Positions 16,618 through 25,528 of a DNA stretch of 56,536 bases are shown in pieces. Origin of the DNA: Propionibacteriaceae bacterium (GTDB lineage Bacteria > Actinomycetota > Actinomycetes > Propionibacteriales > Propionibacteriaceae); assembly GCA_017306015.1 (NCBI GenBank), contig JAFKJK010000012.1, forward strand, positions 1-56,536. The letters are read 5' to 3'. Each line of letters opens with the position of its first letter. Positions within the stretch are counted from its first letter, which is position 1. The notes under the pieces were generated by a model that saw only the letters and a list, made by a program, of their open reading frames with translations, had not been told where the DNA came from and did no database searches. A program made the position numbers and the translations under genes.

Positions 16618-17495
16618 GGTTGCCGCCTGCGCGCCCGGGCGACCTCGATGATGGCGCTCTCGTTGGCTTCGCCCAGGCCGGCGGCCAGCAGGGCGTCCAG
16701 GCCGTCCAGGGCGACCTCGCCGAACGGCACCCCCATCCCGAGGCGTTCGGCGAGCCGGATGGCGTAGGCGGTGTCCTTGCGCCGCAGGCGTCCGGAGAAC
16801 ACCACGTCGGAGTTGGCGTCCACCATCCGGCGGCTGTTCCGCACGACCTGCGGGCTGGCGGCCTGACTGCTGGCCAGGGCGGACGCGACCTGCTGGAGGT
16901 CGAGGCCGGCCCGTTCGGCGAGCGCCAGCCCCTCGGCCGCGCCGGCGATCTGGACGGCTCCCATCAGGTTGACGATCAGTTTGTATGCCGTCCCCGCACC
17001 GACCGGGCCGAAGCGGAGCACCTCGTCGGCCAGCGGAGCGAGCACCGGGCCGGCAGCTTCCAGGTCGTCGGCTGACGCGCCGACGAGCAGGGTCAGCCGG
17101 CCCGCTGCGGCGGCGTCCGGGAGTCCGGTCACCGGGCAGTCGAGGTAGCGCAACCGGGCCTCACGCGCGGCGCCGGAGAGTTGGAGCACCCAGTCGTAGG
17201 ACAGCGTCGAGCACTCGATGGCCAGGGTGCCCGGACGCGGACTCCCGGCGAGCACGCCGTCCGGCCCCAGCCAGACAGCACGCGACGCGTCGTCGTCGCT
17301 GACCATGACGACGACGGCGTCCACGTCCGCAGCGGCCTCGGCCGGCGTCGCCGCGAGTCGTGCACCCCGCTCGACGAGGACGGACGCACGCTCCGGCGTC
17401 CGGTTCCAGACCACCAGGTCGTGCCCGGCCGCACGCAGCCGGGACGCCATCCCGGAGCCCATCCGGCCCAGCCCGAGTAACGCGATTCGTGCCAT
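16608..17495 (-). CDS. 3-hydroxyisobutyrate dehydrogenase-family NAD(P) oxidoreductase
   Basis: 295 aa beta-hydroxyacid dehydrogenase: N-terminal Rossmann loop LLGLGRMGSGMASRL with WNRTPERA, substrate-site DCPVTGLPDAAAAGRLTLLVGG-like region near residue 125 and catalytic Lys region GTAYKLIVNLMGAVQ near 170. Could act on 3-hydroxyisobutyrate, tartronate semialdehyde or a similar acid. The start ATG at 17495 has no SD but a TAGGCT hexamer 6 nt upstream. It is convergent with the SDR and overlaps it by 10 bp. Confidence 0.85.
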   Translation of the reverse strand: MARIALLGLGRMGSGMASRLRAAGHDLVVWNRTPERASVLVERGARLAATPAEAAADVDAVVVMVSDDDASRAVWLGPDGVLAGSPRPGTLAIECSTLSYDWVLQLSGAAREARLRYLDCPVTGLPDAAAAGRLTLLVGASADDLEAAGPVLAPLADEVLRFGPVGAGTAYKLIVNLMGAVQIAGAAEGLALAERAGLDLQQVASALASSQAASPQVVRNSRRMVDANSDVVFSGRLRRKDTAYAIRLAERLGMGVPFGEVALDGLDALLAAGLGEANESAIIEVARARRRQPQE

Positions 17496-17501
17496 CGGAC
17501 A

Positions 17502-17507
17502 AGCCTA
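17502..17507 (-). promoter_or_regulatory. TAGGCT -10 box for the leaderless oxidoreductase gene
   Basis: Minus-strand TAGGCT, then TGTCCG, then the ATG at 17495. Confidence 0.6.
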
Positions 17508-17537
17508 GGCGAGGGGCCAGGCGAGGCGACAGGTTGC

Positions 17538-17906
17538 TCAGTCGAGCTCGACGAGGCCCTCCCCGGCCTGGACGGCGGTGCCCTTCTCGACGAGGACGCG
17601 GGAGACGACGCCGTCACGGGGCGCGGTGATCTCGGTCTCCATCTTCATGGCCTCCAGGACCAGCAGGACCTCGCCGGCCTTGATCTCCTGGCCCTCCTCG
17701 ACGAGCACCCTGGCGACCGATCCCGCCAGCGGCGCGGTCACCGCGTTGGCGGACGCACCGCTGACCGACGCCGTGGTCGGAGCCAGCGGCGCTGCGGTCC
17801 CGTGGGTGCCGCCGATGACGATCGCGCCCAGCCGCGGAGCGTCCGGCTCCTCGACCTCGACGTCGATGTCATAGGCCTCGCCGTTGACGGTTACCTTCAG
17901 CTTCAT
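17538..17906 (-). CDS. Methylmalonyl-CoA carboxyltransferase 1.3S biotin carrier
   Basis: Carries the carboxyl group on biotin between the 12S site (methylmalonyl-CoA) and the 5S site (pyruvate). 122 aa. Starts [16 protein letters not shown] like the Propionibacterium 1.3S subunit, has an Ala/Thr/Pro-rich hinge (about 38-60) and a lipoyl/biotinyl domain with the biotinylation site [11 protein letters not shown] (Lys about 90). Last gene of the 5S-12S-small-1.3S operon. No biotin carboxylase gene is nearby, consistent with a transcarboxylase rather than an ATP-dependent carboxylase. Confidence 0.95.
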   Translation of the reverse strand: MKLKVTVNGEAYDIDVEVEEPDAPRLGAIVIGGTHGTAAPLAPTTASVSGASANAVTAPLAGSVARVLVEEGQEIKAGEVLLVLEAMKMETEITAPRDGVVSRVLVEKGTAVQAGEGLVELD

Positions 17907-17924
17907 TTCAACGTCCTTGCCTGG

Positions 17925-18191
17925 TCAGCGCGTGTACAGCGGGTGGTGGGACAGCTGGGAGCGCCGGGTGCTCGCCTGCCAGCCGCGGGAGGTGGTGAAG
18001 TGCTCCTGGCGGCGCCTGGCCCGATGGCCCAGGTACGCGGCCACGGCGGCCGCGATCGCCACCAGGGTCTCCTCCGAGACGTCCTCGTGGTGGACCTCGA
18101 GGCTCTTGATCCGGATCTCGAGCCCTTCGATCCGCTCGGTCAGCGAACTGACCAGCTGCAGCAGTTCTTCGTTGGTCGACACGGGGATCAC
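17925..18191 (-). CDS. Small OadG/MmdD-like subunit of the transcarboxylase operon
   Basis: 88 aa, unannotated-looking small gene between the 12S and 1.3S genes. GTG 18191 overlaps the 12S stop as GTGA, so translation is coupled. Residues 5-35 form a predicted amphipathic coiled coil (LVSSLTERIEGLEIRIKSLE); next comes SEETLVAIAAAVAAYLGHRA, which resembles the conserved helix of OadG/MmdD gamma/delta chains, then a basic tail with a conserved-looking W and HHPLYTR. No convincing TM. In OadG-type enzymes such chains tether the carboxyltransferase and biotin subunits, so it may be a scaffold or assembly factor here; this is inference from position and a short motif. Confidence 0.75.
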   Translation of the reverse strand: MIPVSTNEELLQLVSSLTERIEGLEIRIKSLEVHHEDVSEETLVAIAAAVAAYLGHRARRRQEHFTTSRGWQASTRRSQLSHHPLYTR

Positions 18192-19747
18192 ACCGGGCCC
18201 AGGCCGTGCTTCTTGGCCGGACGCAGGACGCGCTTGCTGGCCAGCATCTCCAGCGTCTGCGCCAGCGCCCGCCTCGTCTCGCCGGGATCGATGATCTCGT
18301 CGACCAGGCCGCGGGAGGCGGCCATGAACGGGGTGGCGAAGGTGTTCCGGTACTCCTCGACCAGTTCGGCGCGCCGGGCGTCCGGGTCGTCCGCCGCTGC
18401 GATCTCCTTGCGGAAGACCACGGCGGCAGCGCCCTCGGCACCCATCACGGCGATCTCGGCCGTCGGCCACGCGAACACCCGGTCGGCGCCGAGGTCCTTG
18501 GCCGCCATCGCCAGGTAGGAGCCGCCGTACGCCTTGCGCAGCACCACCGTGATCTTCGGGACGGTGGCCGCCGAGTAGGCGTACAGCATCTTCGCGCCGT
18601 GGCGGATGATGCCGCCGTACTCCTGGGCGACGCCGGGCAGGTAGCCGGGCACGTCGACCAGCGTGACGATCGGGATGTTGAACGCGTTGCAGAACCGGAC
18701 GAACTTGCTGCCCTTGTCGGAGGCGTTGATGTCGAGGACGCCGGCCAGCTGGCTGGGCTGGTTGGCGACGAGCCCGACGCTGCGTCCGTTGATCCGGCCG
18801 AAGCCGACGACGATGTTCATCGCGTAGCCGGCCTGCACCTCGAGGAAGTCGGCGTCGTCGACCAGGCGTCCGATGATGTCGCGGACGTCGTAGCCGGCCT
18901 TGCCGTCCGCCGGCACGATGTCGCCGATCTCGGCGTCGAAGTCGAGGTTGTACTCACCCTCGACCAGCGGCGCGTCCTCGGAGTTGTTCTGCGGCAGGAA
19001 GCTGAGCAGCTTCTTGGCGATCAGGATGGCCTGCTCGTCGTCGTCGGCCACGAAGCTGTTCACGCCCGACACCGCCATGTGGGTGTCGGCGCCGCCGAGC
19101 TCGTCCTGGCTGACGTCCTCACCAGTCACCTGCTTGATCACGTTCGGCCCGGTGATGAACATGTGGGCCTTGCGGGTCTGGATGATGAAGTCGGTCAGCG
19201 CCGGGGAGTAGACCGCGCCACCGGCGCAGGGGCCGGCGATGATCGAGATCTGCGGCACCACGCCCGAGAGCAGGACGTTGGCGTAGAACACCTGGCCGTA
19301 GCCGGACAGCGAGTCGATGCCCTCCTGGACCCGGGCCCCCCCGGAGTCGTTGAAGAAGATGAACGGGGTGCCGTTCTCCAGCGCCCCCTGCATCATCGCG
19401 ACGACCTTCTTGTTGTGGGTCTCGCCGGCGGAGCCGCCCATGACGGTGAAGTCCTGGCTGGCCACGTGGACGGGACGGCCGAGCACCGTCCCGGTGCCGG
19501 TGACCACGCCGTCGGCGGGCATGTCGGCGGTGTCCATGCCGAAGGTGACCGTCCGGTTGCGCCGGAACAGGCCCACCTCGGCGAAGCTGTCGGCGTCCAG
19601 CAGCCCGTCCAGGCGCTCCCGGGCGGTCAGCTTGCCCTGATCATGTTGCTTGGCGATGCGGGCCTCGCCGCCGCCGAGCCGGGCGGTGTCCTGGGCCTGG
19701 TGCAGCGTCTTGACGCGCTTGGCCATCGTTTCTGGCTTCTTGCTCAT
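18188..19747 (-). CDS. mmdA: Methylmalonyl-CoA carboxyltransferase 12S subunit
   Basis: Carboxyl transferase of the acetyl/propionyl-CoA carboxylase beta fold that removes CO2 from (S)-methylmalonyl-CoA to 1.3S biotin. 519 aa. Two crotonase-like domains: the N-terminal one with GSAGETHNKKVVAMMQGALENGTPFIFF and AGPCAGGAVYSPAL, the C-terminal one with VTLVDVPGYLPGVAQEYGGIIRHGAK and RKAYGGSYLAMAAK. These are the two oxyanion-hole/CoA regions of the family. It lies 13 bp after the 5S gene and overlaps the small gene downstream. Confidence 0.95.
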   Translation of the reverse strand: MSKKPETMAKRVKTLHQAQDTARLGGGEARIAKQHDQGKLTARERLDGLLDADSFAEVGLFRRNRTVTFGMDTADMPADGVVTGTGTVLGRPVHVASQDFTVMGGSAGETHNKKVVAMMQGALENGTPFIFFNDSGGARVQEGIDSLSGYGQVFYANVLLSGVVPQISIIAGPCAGGAVYSPALTDFIIQTRKAHMFITGPNVIKQVTGEDVSQDELGGADTHMAVSGVNSFVADDDEQAILIAKKLLSFLPQNNSEDAPLVEGEYNLDFDAEIGDIVPADGKAGYDVRDIIGRLVDDADFLEVQAGYAMNIVVGFGRINGRSVGLVANQPSQLAGVLDINASDKGSKFVRFCNAFNIPIVTLVDVPGYLPGVAQEYGGIIRHGAKMLYAYSAATVPKITVVLRKAYGGSYLAMAAKDLGADRVFAWPTAEIAVMGAEGAAAVVFRKEIAAADDPDARRAELVEEYRNTFATPFMAASRGLVDEIIDPGETRRALAQTLEMLASKRVLRPAKKHGLGPV

Positions 19748-19760
19748 TACGACCTCGTCC

Positions 19761-21260
19761 TCACTTCGCCATCTCGACGGTCACGATCTGCTCGCGTCCG
19801 CCCAGGGAGACCCTGTACTTGATCGGGCCGCGGACGGCCTTGGCCGAACCGCTGGCAGCCTCGGCCTCGGCCTGCAACTGCTCGGGGGTCTTGCCGACGT
19901 TCTTCGGGCCCTCGTCGCGGGCGGCGAAGAAGCCGGGCGCGACACCGGGGAACATGGCGTAGGTGAGCACGTCCTCGTCGGTGCCGTCGAAGCCCTCGAG
20001 CTTGGCCGCCTCGTCCACGAGCTTGCCCCACTCCGGCGGCAGCAGGTCGGCCGGACGGACGGTGATCGGCTCCTTCTTGGCCTGCGCCTGGGCGATCGCG
20101 ACGACCTCGGGGTTGCGCTCGCCGATGCATTCGCCGTAGTAGCCGAGCATCAGGTCGGCGAACTCGCCGGTCATCACCTTGTACTTGCCCATCAGCACGT
20201 TGAACACGGCCTGGGTGCCCACGATCTGGCTGGACGGGGTGACCAGCGGCGGGTGTCCGGAATCGGCCTTGACCAGGGGAACCTCGGCCATCACCTCCTT
20301 GATCCGGTCGCCGGCGCCCTGGGCCTTCAGCTGGCTCTCCATGTTGGACAGCATGCCGCCGGGGATCTGGGAGGAGAAGATGTCGGTGTCGACCAGGGTC
20401 GCCGACTCGAACTCGGCGTACTTCGGACGGACCTTCGCGAAGTGGTCGCGGATCTCGATCAGCTTGTCGGCGTCGAGGTTCGTCGTGTACGGCGTCCCCT
20501 CCAGCATCGCGACCAGCGACTCGGTCGGGTTGTGGCCCGGCCCGAGGCTCATCGAGCTGATCGCGGTGTCGACGACGTCCGCGCCGGCCTCGATGGCCTT
20601 CATCAGCGACACCAGGGTGACGCCGGTGGTGGCGTGGCAGTGGACGTTGATCTGGACGTCCTCGCCGTAGGTCTCCTTGATGCCCCGGACGATGTCGTAC
20701 GCGGGCTGCGGCTGCAGCAGCGCGGCCATGTCCTTCAGCGCGAGCGACTCCGCGCCCATGTCGAGGAGCTGGCCGGCGAGGTGCACGTAGCCCTCGACGG
20801 TGTGCAGCGGGGAGATCGTGTAGCAGATGGTGCCCTGGGCGTGCTTGCCGGTCTTCTTGACCGCCTGCATCGCGTGGGCCATGTTGCGCGGGTCGTTGAG
20901 CGCGTCGAAGACCCGGAACACGTCCATGCCGTTCTCGGCGGACTTGTCCACGAACCGCTCCACCACTTCGTCCTCGTAGTGGCGGTAGCCGAGCAGGTTC
21001 TGGCCGCGCAGCAGCATCTGCAGCCGCGAGTTCGGCATCAGTTCGCGGAAGGTGCGCAGCCGCACCCAGGGATCCTCGTTCAGGAAGCGGATGCAGGCGT
21101 CGTAGGTGGCCCCGCCCCAGCACTCCACGCTCCAGTAGCCGGCCGCGTCGATGGCGGCACAGGCATCGACCATGTCTTCGAGGGCCATTCTCGTGGCCAT
21201 CAGGCTCTGGTGGGCGTCGCGGAGGGCGAGTTCGGTCACCCCAATGGTTCGCTGACTCAT
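19761..21260 (-). CDS. Methylmalonyl-CoA carboxyltransferase 5S subunit
   Basis: Transfers the carboxyl from biotin to pyruvate, giving oxaloacetate for the Wood-Werkman cycle. 499 aa from ATG 21260 (MSQRTIGVTELALRDAHQS), preceded by GCGAGGAT; the frame continues to 21398 but without domain support. TIM-barrel HMGL-like fold with metal ligands in ELALRDAHQS and HCHATTG, carbamylated-Lys-type region AGQLLDMGAESLALKDMAALL, and the conserved carboxylase domain at the C-terminus (LPPEWGKLVDEAAK). First gene of the operon. Confidence 0.94.
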   Translation of the reverse strand: MSQRTIGVTELALRDAHQSLMATRMALEDMVDACAAIDAAGYWSVECWGGATYDACIRFLNEDPWVRLRTFRELMPNSRLQMLLRGQNLLGYRHYEDEVVERFVDKSAENGMDVFRVFDALNDPRNMAHAMQAVKKTGKHAQGTICYTISPLHTVEGYVHLAGQLLDMGAESLALKDMAALLQPQPAYDIVRGIKETYGEDVQINVHCHATTGVTLVSLMKAIEAGADVVDTAISSMSLGPGHNPTESLVAMLEGTPYTTNLDADKLIEIRDHFAKVRPKYAEFESATLVDTDIFSSQIPGGMLSNMESQLKAQGAGDRIKEVMAEVPLVKADSGHPPLVTPSSQIVGTQAVFNVLMGKYKVMTGEFADLMLGYYGECIGERNPEVVAIAQAQAKKEPITVRPADLLPPEWGKLVDEAAKLEGFDGTDEDVLTYAMFPGVAPGFFAARDEGPKNVGKTPEQLQAEAEAASGSAKAVRGPIKYRVSLGGREQIVTVEMAK

Positions 21261-21295
21261 GTAGGTAATCCTCGCATATTTGTCCTGACATGCCT

Positions 21296-21317
21296 GACCA
21301 GGAGGGCAATGCTGGTC
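21296..21317. promoter_or_regulatory. Inverted repeat upstream of the transcarboxylase operon
   Basis: GACCAG (21296-21301) and CTGGTC (21312-21317) are separated by 10 nt in the 120-bp gap before the 5S gene. It may be an operator or part of a leader hairpin. No clear -10 box can be chosen. Confidence 0.3.
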
Positions 21318-21379
21318 GGGCGTGAGACATCCCGTCCGAGTGCTGGGAAAAGGTGCTCGGTGCGCTGGCGAGCCGCCCC

Positions 21380-23023
21380 TCAGGCACGGCGCGGGCACAA
21401 GGTGTAGCGGCTGACGTGGCTCGCCCGATCACAGTCCCAGACACGGCCGATCGTGGCCAGCAGGTCCGCCGCAGCGCCCTTCCGGTGCAGCCAGTCACGG
21501 TCCCAGATGAGCCAGCGCGCTCCCGGGTCGGCCAGGCAGCCGAGGTTCTCCTGGCGATCGGCGGGCGGCATCTTCCGGTCGGCCTGGCCACGCTGCAGGA
21601 ACAACGGGGACGGGTAGCGGCAGTGAGTCGGATTGCCGAGGGTGTAGGTGTCGGCGCCGAAAGTGAGATAGACGACCTGCGTGTCCGGGCCGATCAGCCG
21701 GTGCACCTGCTCGGCGTCGGCGATATCGGTGCGCAGCGCCAGGGCGCTGCTGGCGGCTGTGCGTCCCGCCGTGCCCAGGGTCAGCGCCTCTGCCGAGAAC
21801 GGCGTCTGGGTGGCCAGCATGGCCAACAGTACGAGCACAGCGGCCCACCAGTCCGCCCGAGCGCGGGAGAGCCCGGGCCGCCGGCGCAGGGCGAGCCACT
21901 GCCCTGCCGCCAGGATCGCCATCGAGGAGCCGGCGCCGAGGTACAGCCGAAGCGGGTGGGCCAGCCGCCACTCGACCGGCGTGACGAACAGCACTGCCGT
22001 CCACGCGGTGAGGGCGAGCAGCGGCCAGCGCAGCGCTGCTCGGGAGCGCTGGACGGTGCGGACCGCGAGCAGCGCGCTGAGGGTGACGAAGCCGATCGAG
22101 TGGTAGACGAAGTACTGGCCCTGGTAGACGAAGGCGAAGATCGTCAGGGCCAGCCCCGAAGCGGCCGGCCATGCTTCCTCCGGGCGGGCGCGGACGAAGA
22201 ACGCCGGCACCAGCGCCACGGTTGGCCAGCGCGCCGCGAGGTTCAGCAGGTAGTCGCGGGCCTCGATGCCGTGATCGGCTGCCCACGGGTCCGGCTGCAG
22301 CGCCTCGATGTCGAGCAGCCAGCCGATCTCCCAGGGCGTCAGCCACCAGATCAGCCCGACCGCGATCAGCCCGCTGACCAGCGCCGAGACACCGGCGAGC
22401 CAGCCCCGTCCGCGGTCGATGGCCCACAGCAGGACGAGCGCAGCGAGGGCGACCGGCAGCGTGCTGATCTTCACCAGCGTCGCGGCCGCCAGCAGCACCC
22501 CGCCGATCGTCGCGCCGACCCAGGGCCGGCACAGCAGACCCGCGCCGACGGCCGCCACGGCAAGCAGGGCGGCCATCCAGTCGGGTTCGCCGGTGGCCGG
22601 AGCGGTGAAGGCCAGAGCCGCGAAGGCCGCGACGCCGTAGGGCCACGCCGCCGAACCCCAGCAGGGTCGTAGCCCCCGCCACAGCAACAGCGCCGCTCCG
22701 GCGGACGCGATCGCCGCGACCAGCCGGAAGCCGGTCTCGAAGACGACGATGCCCGCCCACGAGGTCGGCGCGCCGGCGAGAAGACTGATCTGTTCGGGCA
22801 GCCACGCCTGGGCCGCACTGAGCAACCGGAAGACGAGCGGACGGTGTGAGAACGTCTCCGCGACCGAGTAGCCGGACACCCGGCCGACCCCGACCTGATA
22901 CCGGATGTTGCCGTTCACCAGGTACCCGGCCAGGGCGACCGTCGCAGCAGCCGCGGTGGCGATCACCCACCGTCGACGCAGCACGGGCACAGGCTGCCGC
23001 ACCGAGGTGATCAGCGGACACAC
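21380..23023 (-). CDS. Polytopic membrane protein, possible GT-C glycosyltransferase
   Basis: About 547 aa from GTG 23023, chosen because AGGG precedes it and a TM follows at once; the frame runs on to 23140. Roughly ten TM segments (for example WVIATAAAATVALAGYLV, AAFAALAFTAPATG, AALVLLWAI, LVSGLIAVGLIWWL) and a long soluble C-terminal part with several Cys and Trp. The loop after the first TM contains GYSVAETFSHRPLVFRLL, reminiscent of polyprenol-phosphate-sugar-dependent actinobacterial mannosyltransferases. No catalytic residues can be named. It is divergent from the pst locus, so the PHO-box region could also affect it. Confidence 0.6.
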   Translation of the reverse strand: MCPLITSVRQPVPVLRRRWVIATAAAATVALAGYLVNGNIRYQVGVGRVSGYSVAETFSHRPLVFRLLSAAQAWLPEQISLLAGAPTSWAGIVVFETGFRLVAAIASAGAALLLWRGLRPCWGSAAWPYGVAAFAALAFTAPATGEPDWMAALLAVAAVGAGLLCRPWVGATIGGVLLAAATLVKISTLPVALAALVLLWAIDRGRGWLAGVSALVSGLIAVGLIWWLTPWEIGWLLDIEALQPDPWAADHGIEARDYLLNLAARWPTVALVPAFFVRARPEEAWPAASGLALTIFAFVYQGQYFVYHSIGFVTLSALLAVRTVQRSRAALRWPLLALTAWTAVLFVTPVEWRLAHPLRLYLGAGSSMAILAAGQWLALRRRPGLSRARADWWAAVLVLLAMLATQTPFSAEALTLGTAGRTAASSALALRTDIADAEQVHRLIGPDTQVVYLTFGADTYTLGNPTHCRYPSPLFLQRGQADRKMPPADRQENLGCLADPGARWLIWDRDWLHRKGAAADLLATIGRVWDCDRASHVSRYTLCPRRA

Positions 23024-23141
23024 AGAGCCCTGACCGGCGTCGAACGGAGGGTGAACCCTCCCCCACGCGGATCTCCGCTCATCCGGCCTGAGCGACCACG
23101 CAGACCAGTCCGCGAACCGACCCCGAGCTCCGCAGGCCAAC

Positions 23142-23174
23142 GTTCATCCTGCAACCGTCATCCGTTCAGGATCC
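23142..23174 (+). promoter_or_regulatory. Candidate PHO box upstream of the pst surface locus
   Basis: Three contiguous 11-nt units: GTTCATCCTGC (23142), AACCGTCATCC (23153, degenerate) and GTTCAGGATCC (23164). The two GTTCA cores are exactly 22 nt apart, the spacing of PHO-box direct repeats. A TAGTAA -10-like hexamer lies at 23198-23203 and the pstC ATG at 23257. Confidence 0.55.
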
Positions 23175-23256
23175 GGCCAGCCGCCTGATGAGTTCCTTAG
23201 TAAAGGATGAGAGCCGTTCGGGCCCGGGGGAGGCCCGGGGACGGGGAGGAGCGGCC

Positions 23257-24318
23257 ATGAGCGATCGCTCAATCCCCAGCCATCCCGGGCCAGCCATGCT
23301 CGCACCGGCCGCCAGCCCCGCACCGCAACCTGCTGACGGGTTCGAGGACGTACCCCGACGCGTCGTCTCCAAGCACTCCTTCGGGGACATGCTCTTCCAG
23401 AGGTCCGTGCTGGCAGCGGGCACGGTCACCGTACTGATCATGCTCGCCGTCGGCGTCTTCCTCTCGCTGCGGGCCAGCACCGCCCTGAGCAAGACCGGGC
23501 TGTCGTTCTTCACGACACAGGCATGGTCGCCGGAGACCCAGACGTTCGGCGTGGCCGCCGTCCTGTTCGGCACGGTGTCGATCGCGCTGATCGCGCTGGG
23601 CGTGAGTGTTCCACTGTCTCTGGGCACTGCACTGCTGCTCTCGGAGGTCCTTCAGGGACGGCTGCGGAACCTGCTGATCTCGTTGGTCGACCTGATGGCC
23701 GCCGTGCCCAGCATCGTCTTCGGCCTGTGGGGCGTCTACTTCCTGCAGGGCTCGATCATCCCGGTCTCGAAGTGGATCTCCATCTGGTTCGGCTGGATCC
23801 CGATCTTCGCCGTGACCGACGCGAGTGGTCAGCCCCAACTCCAGCCGAGCGCGTTCACCTCGTCCGCCTTCATCGCCGGCATCGTGGTGGGTCTGATGGT
23901 CGTGCCCACCCAGACCTCGATCATGCGGGAGGCCTTCACCCGCGCCCCGGTCGGCGAACGGGAGGGTGCCTACGCGCTGGGCGCAACTCGGTGGGGGATG
24001 ATCCGGGCCGTGGTCCTCCCCTTCGGCAAGGGCGGCATCATCGGCGGCACGATGCTCGGTCTGGGCCGCGCACTGGGCGAGACCATTGCCGTCTACATGA
24101 TCATCTCGCCGATCTTCACCATCAACTGGCAGGTGCTGAAGACCGGCACCAACTCGGTGTCCGCGCTGATCGCGCTGCGCTACGGCGAGGCCAGCGAATT
24201 CGGCCTGTCGGCACTGATGGCCGCCGGCCTCGTGCTGTTCCTGCTCACGCTGGTGATCAACTTCACCGCCTCGTCGATCGTCGCCCGGTCCCGGTCGGGA
24301 GTGGAGAGTGATGTCTGA
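23257..24318 (+). CDS. pstC: Phosphate ABC transporter permease PstC
   Basis: Membrane component of the Pst high-affinity phosphate importer. ATG 23257 (MSDRSIPSHPG) has GGGGAGGAG upstream; the frame opens earlier at 23188. 353 aa with a 45-residue cytoplasmic N-terminal tail, then six or so TMs (first AAGTVTVLIMLAVGVFLSL). The EAA-type ABC-interaction loop is at GEREGAYALGATRWGMIRAVVLP, followed by GGTMLGLGRALGETIAVYMI. First gene of the locus; overlaps pstA by 8 bp. Confidence 0.93.
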   Translation: MSDRSIPSHPGPAMLAPAASPAPQPADGFEDVPRRVVSKHSFGDMLFQRSVLAAGTVTVLIMLAVGVFLSLRASTALSKTGLSFFTTQAWSPETQTFGVAAVLFGTVSIALIALGVSVPLSLGTALLLSEVLQGRLRNLLISLVDLMAAVPSIVFGLWGVYFLQGSIIPVSKWISIWFGWIPIFAVTDASGQPQLQPSAFTSSAFIAGIVVGLMVVPTQTSIMREAFTRAPVGEREGAYALGATRWGMIRAVVLPFGKGGIIGGTMLGLGRALGETIAVYMIISPIFTINWQVLKTGTNSVSALIALRYGEASEFGLSALMAAGLVLFLLTLVINFTASSIVARSRSGVESDV

Positions 24319-25528
24319 TCTGATGACGGAAGTCGTGAGCACGCCCGCGACAGCCCCGCGTACGTTCCTCGGAGCCGGCCTGGACGGGGAGGACGAGGCC
24401 CAGCGCGAGGTCCGCGGCTTCACCGCACGGCAGCGCTTCGATCTGGTCGGAGCCGGCGCAGCAGGGGCCGCCCTGGCCGCGCTCCTGTTCGGCTGGTTCG
24501 CACCCCTTTCGGGGGCTATCGGCTGGGTGGTGGTGGCCTTCCTTGCCTTTCTCGGGCTCTACGTCCTGCTGATCAGCCTCGACTCCGGCCTGGAGGAGGT
24601 GAAGGACCGGCTCTCGGCCGCCCTGTTCTCCACCGCGGGCGTGATCCTCTTCGGCGTCCTGGTCTTCGTGGTCGTCTACACGATCGCCCGTGGCGTGGAG
24701 GCGCTCTCACACCCGAACTTCTTCGTCCAGACCATGCAGTTCGCCGGGCCGCTGGACGCGTTGGACATCGGCGGGGTCGCGCACGCCATCGTCGGCACCC
24801 TGATCCAGATCTCGATCGCGCTGCTGATCACGATCCCGCTGGGCATCGCCACGGCGGTCTTCCTGAACGAGGTCGGCGGACGCTTCGCGCGTTTCGTCCG
24901 GACGGTCAGCGACGCGATGACCGCGCTCCCGTCCGTCGTCGCCGGGCTGTTCGTCTACGCCGCGGTCATCCAGGGCATCACCCACGAACGGTCCGGGATC
25001 GCGGCGTCGCTGGCGATCACAGTGATGATGCTGCCGATCGTGATCCGATCCTCCGACGTCGTCCTGCGGCTGGTGCCGGGAAACCTACGGGAGGCGTCCT
25101 ACGCGCTCGGCTCGTCGAAGTGGCGGACGGTCTGGCACGTGGTGCTGCCGACGTCTCGCTCCGGCCTGGTCACCGCGGTGATCCTCGGGACCGCCCGCGG
25201 CATCGGCGAGACCAGCCCGGTGCTGCTCACCTCCGGGGTGAGTGCTGCCATGAACACGAACCCGTTCAAGGGCCCGATGATCTCGCTGCCACTGCAGGTC
25301 TTCGACTTCGTCCGCTCCCCCGAGCCGACCATGGTGGCGCGCGGGTTCGGCACGGCCACCGTCCTGCTCCTGCTGGTCCTCTTCCTGTTCGCCACTGCCC
25401 GCGCTCTCGGCGGCCGGGCACCGGGTGAACTCTCCCCGCGCCAGGCCAGCCGGGCCCGCGCCACCTCGGCTCGCGATCTGTTGCGGATCGCCTCGAAGAA
25501 GCTGCCCGATCCCGTCCTGGAGAACTGA
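24311..25528 (+). CDS. pstA: Phosphate ABC transporter permease PstA, extended
   Basis: 405 aa, clearly longer than the usual 280-300. The normal PstA core runs from about residue 100 to 375, with the EAA loop GNLREASYALGSSKWRTVWHVVLP and GTARGIGETSPVLLTSG. The extra N-terminal part contributes two additional TMs (about 43-65 and 68-90: VGAGAAGAALAALLFGWFA and IGWVVVAFLAFLGLYVLLI), and about 35 basic residues extend the C-terminus. ATG 24311 overlaps the pstC end; GTG 24308 is an alternative. The stop overlaps the next ATG. Confidence 0.92.
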   Translation: MSDLMTEVVSTPATAPRTFLGAGLDGEDEAQREVRGFTARQRFDLVGAGAAGAALAALLFGWFAPLSGAIGWVVVAFLAFLGLYVLLISLDSGLEEVKDRLSAALFSTAGVILFGVLVFVVVYTIARGVEALSHPNFFVQTMQFAGPLDALDIGGVAHAIVGTLIQISIALLITIPLGIATAVFLNEVGGRFARFVRTVSDAMTALPSVVAGLFVYAAVIQGITHERSGIAASLAITVMMLPIVIRSSDVVLRLVPGNLREASYALGSSKWRTVWHVVLPTSRSGLVTAVILGTARGIGETSPVLLTSGVSAAMNTNPFKGPMISLPLQVFDFVRSPEPTMVARGFGTATVLLLLVLFLFATARALGGRAPGELSPRQASRARATSARDLLRIASKKLPDPVLEN

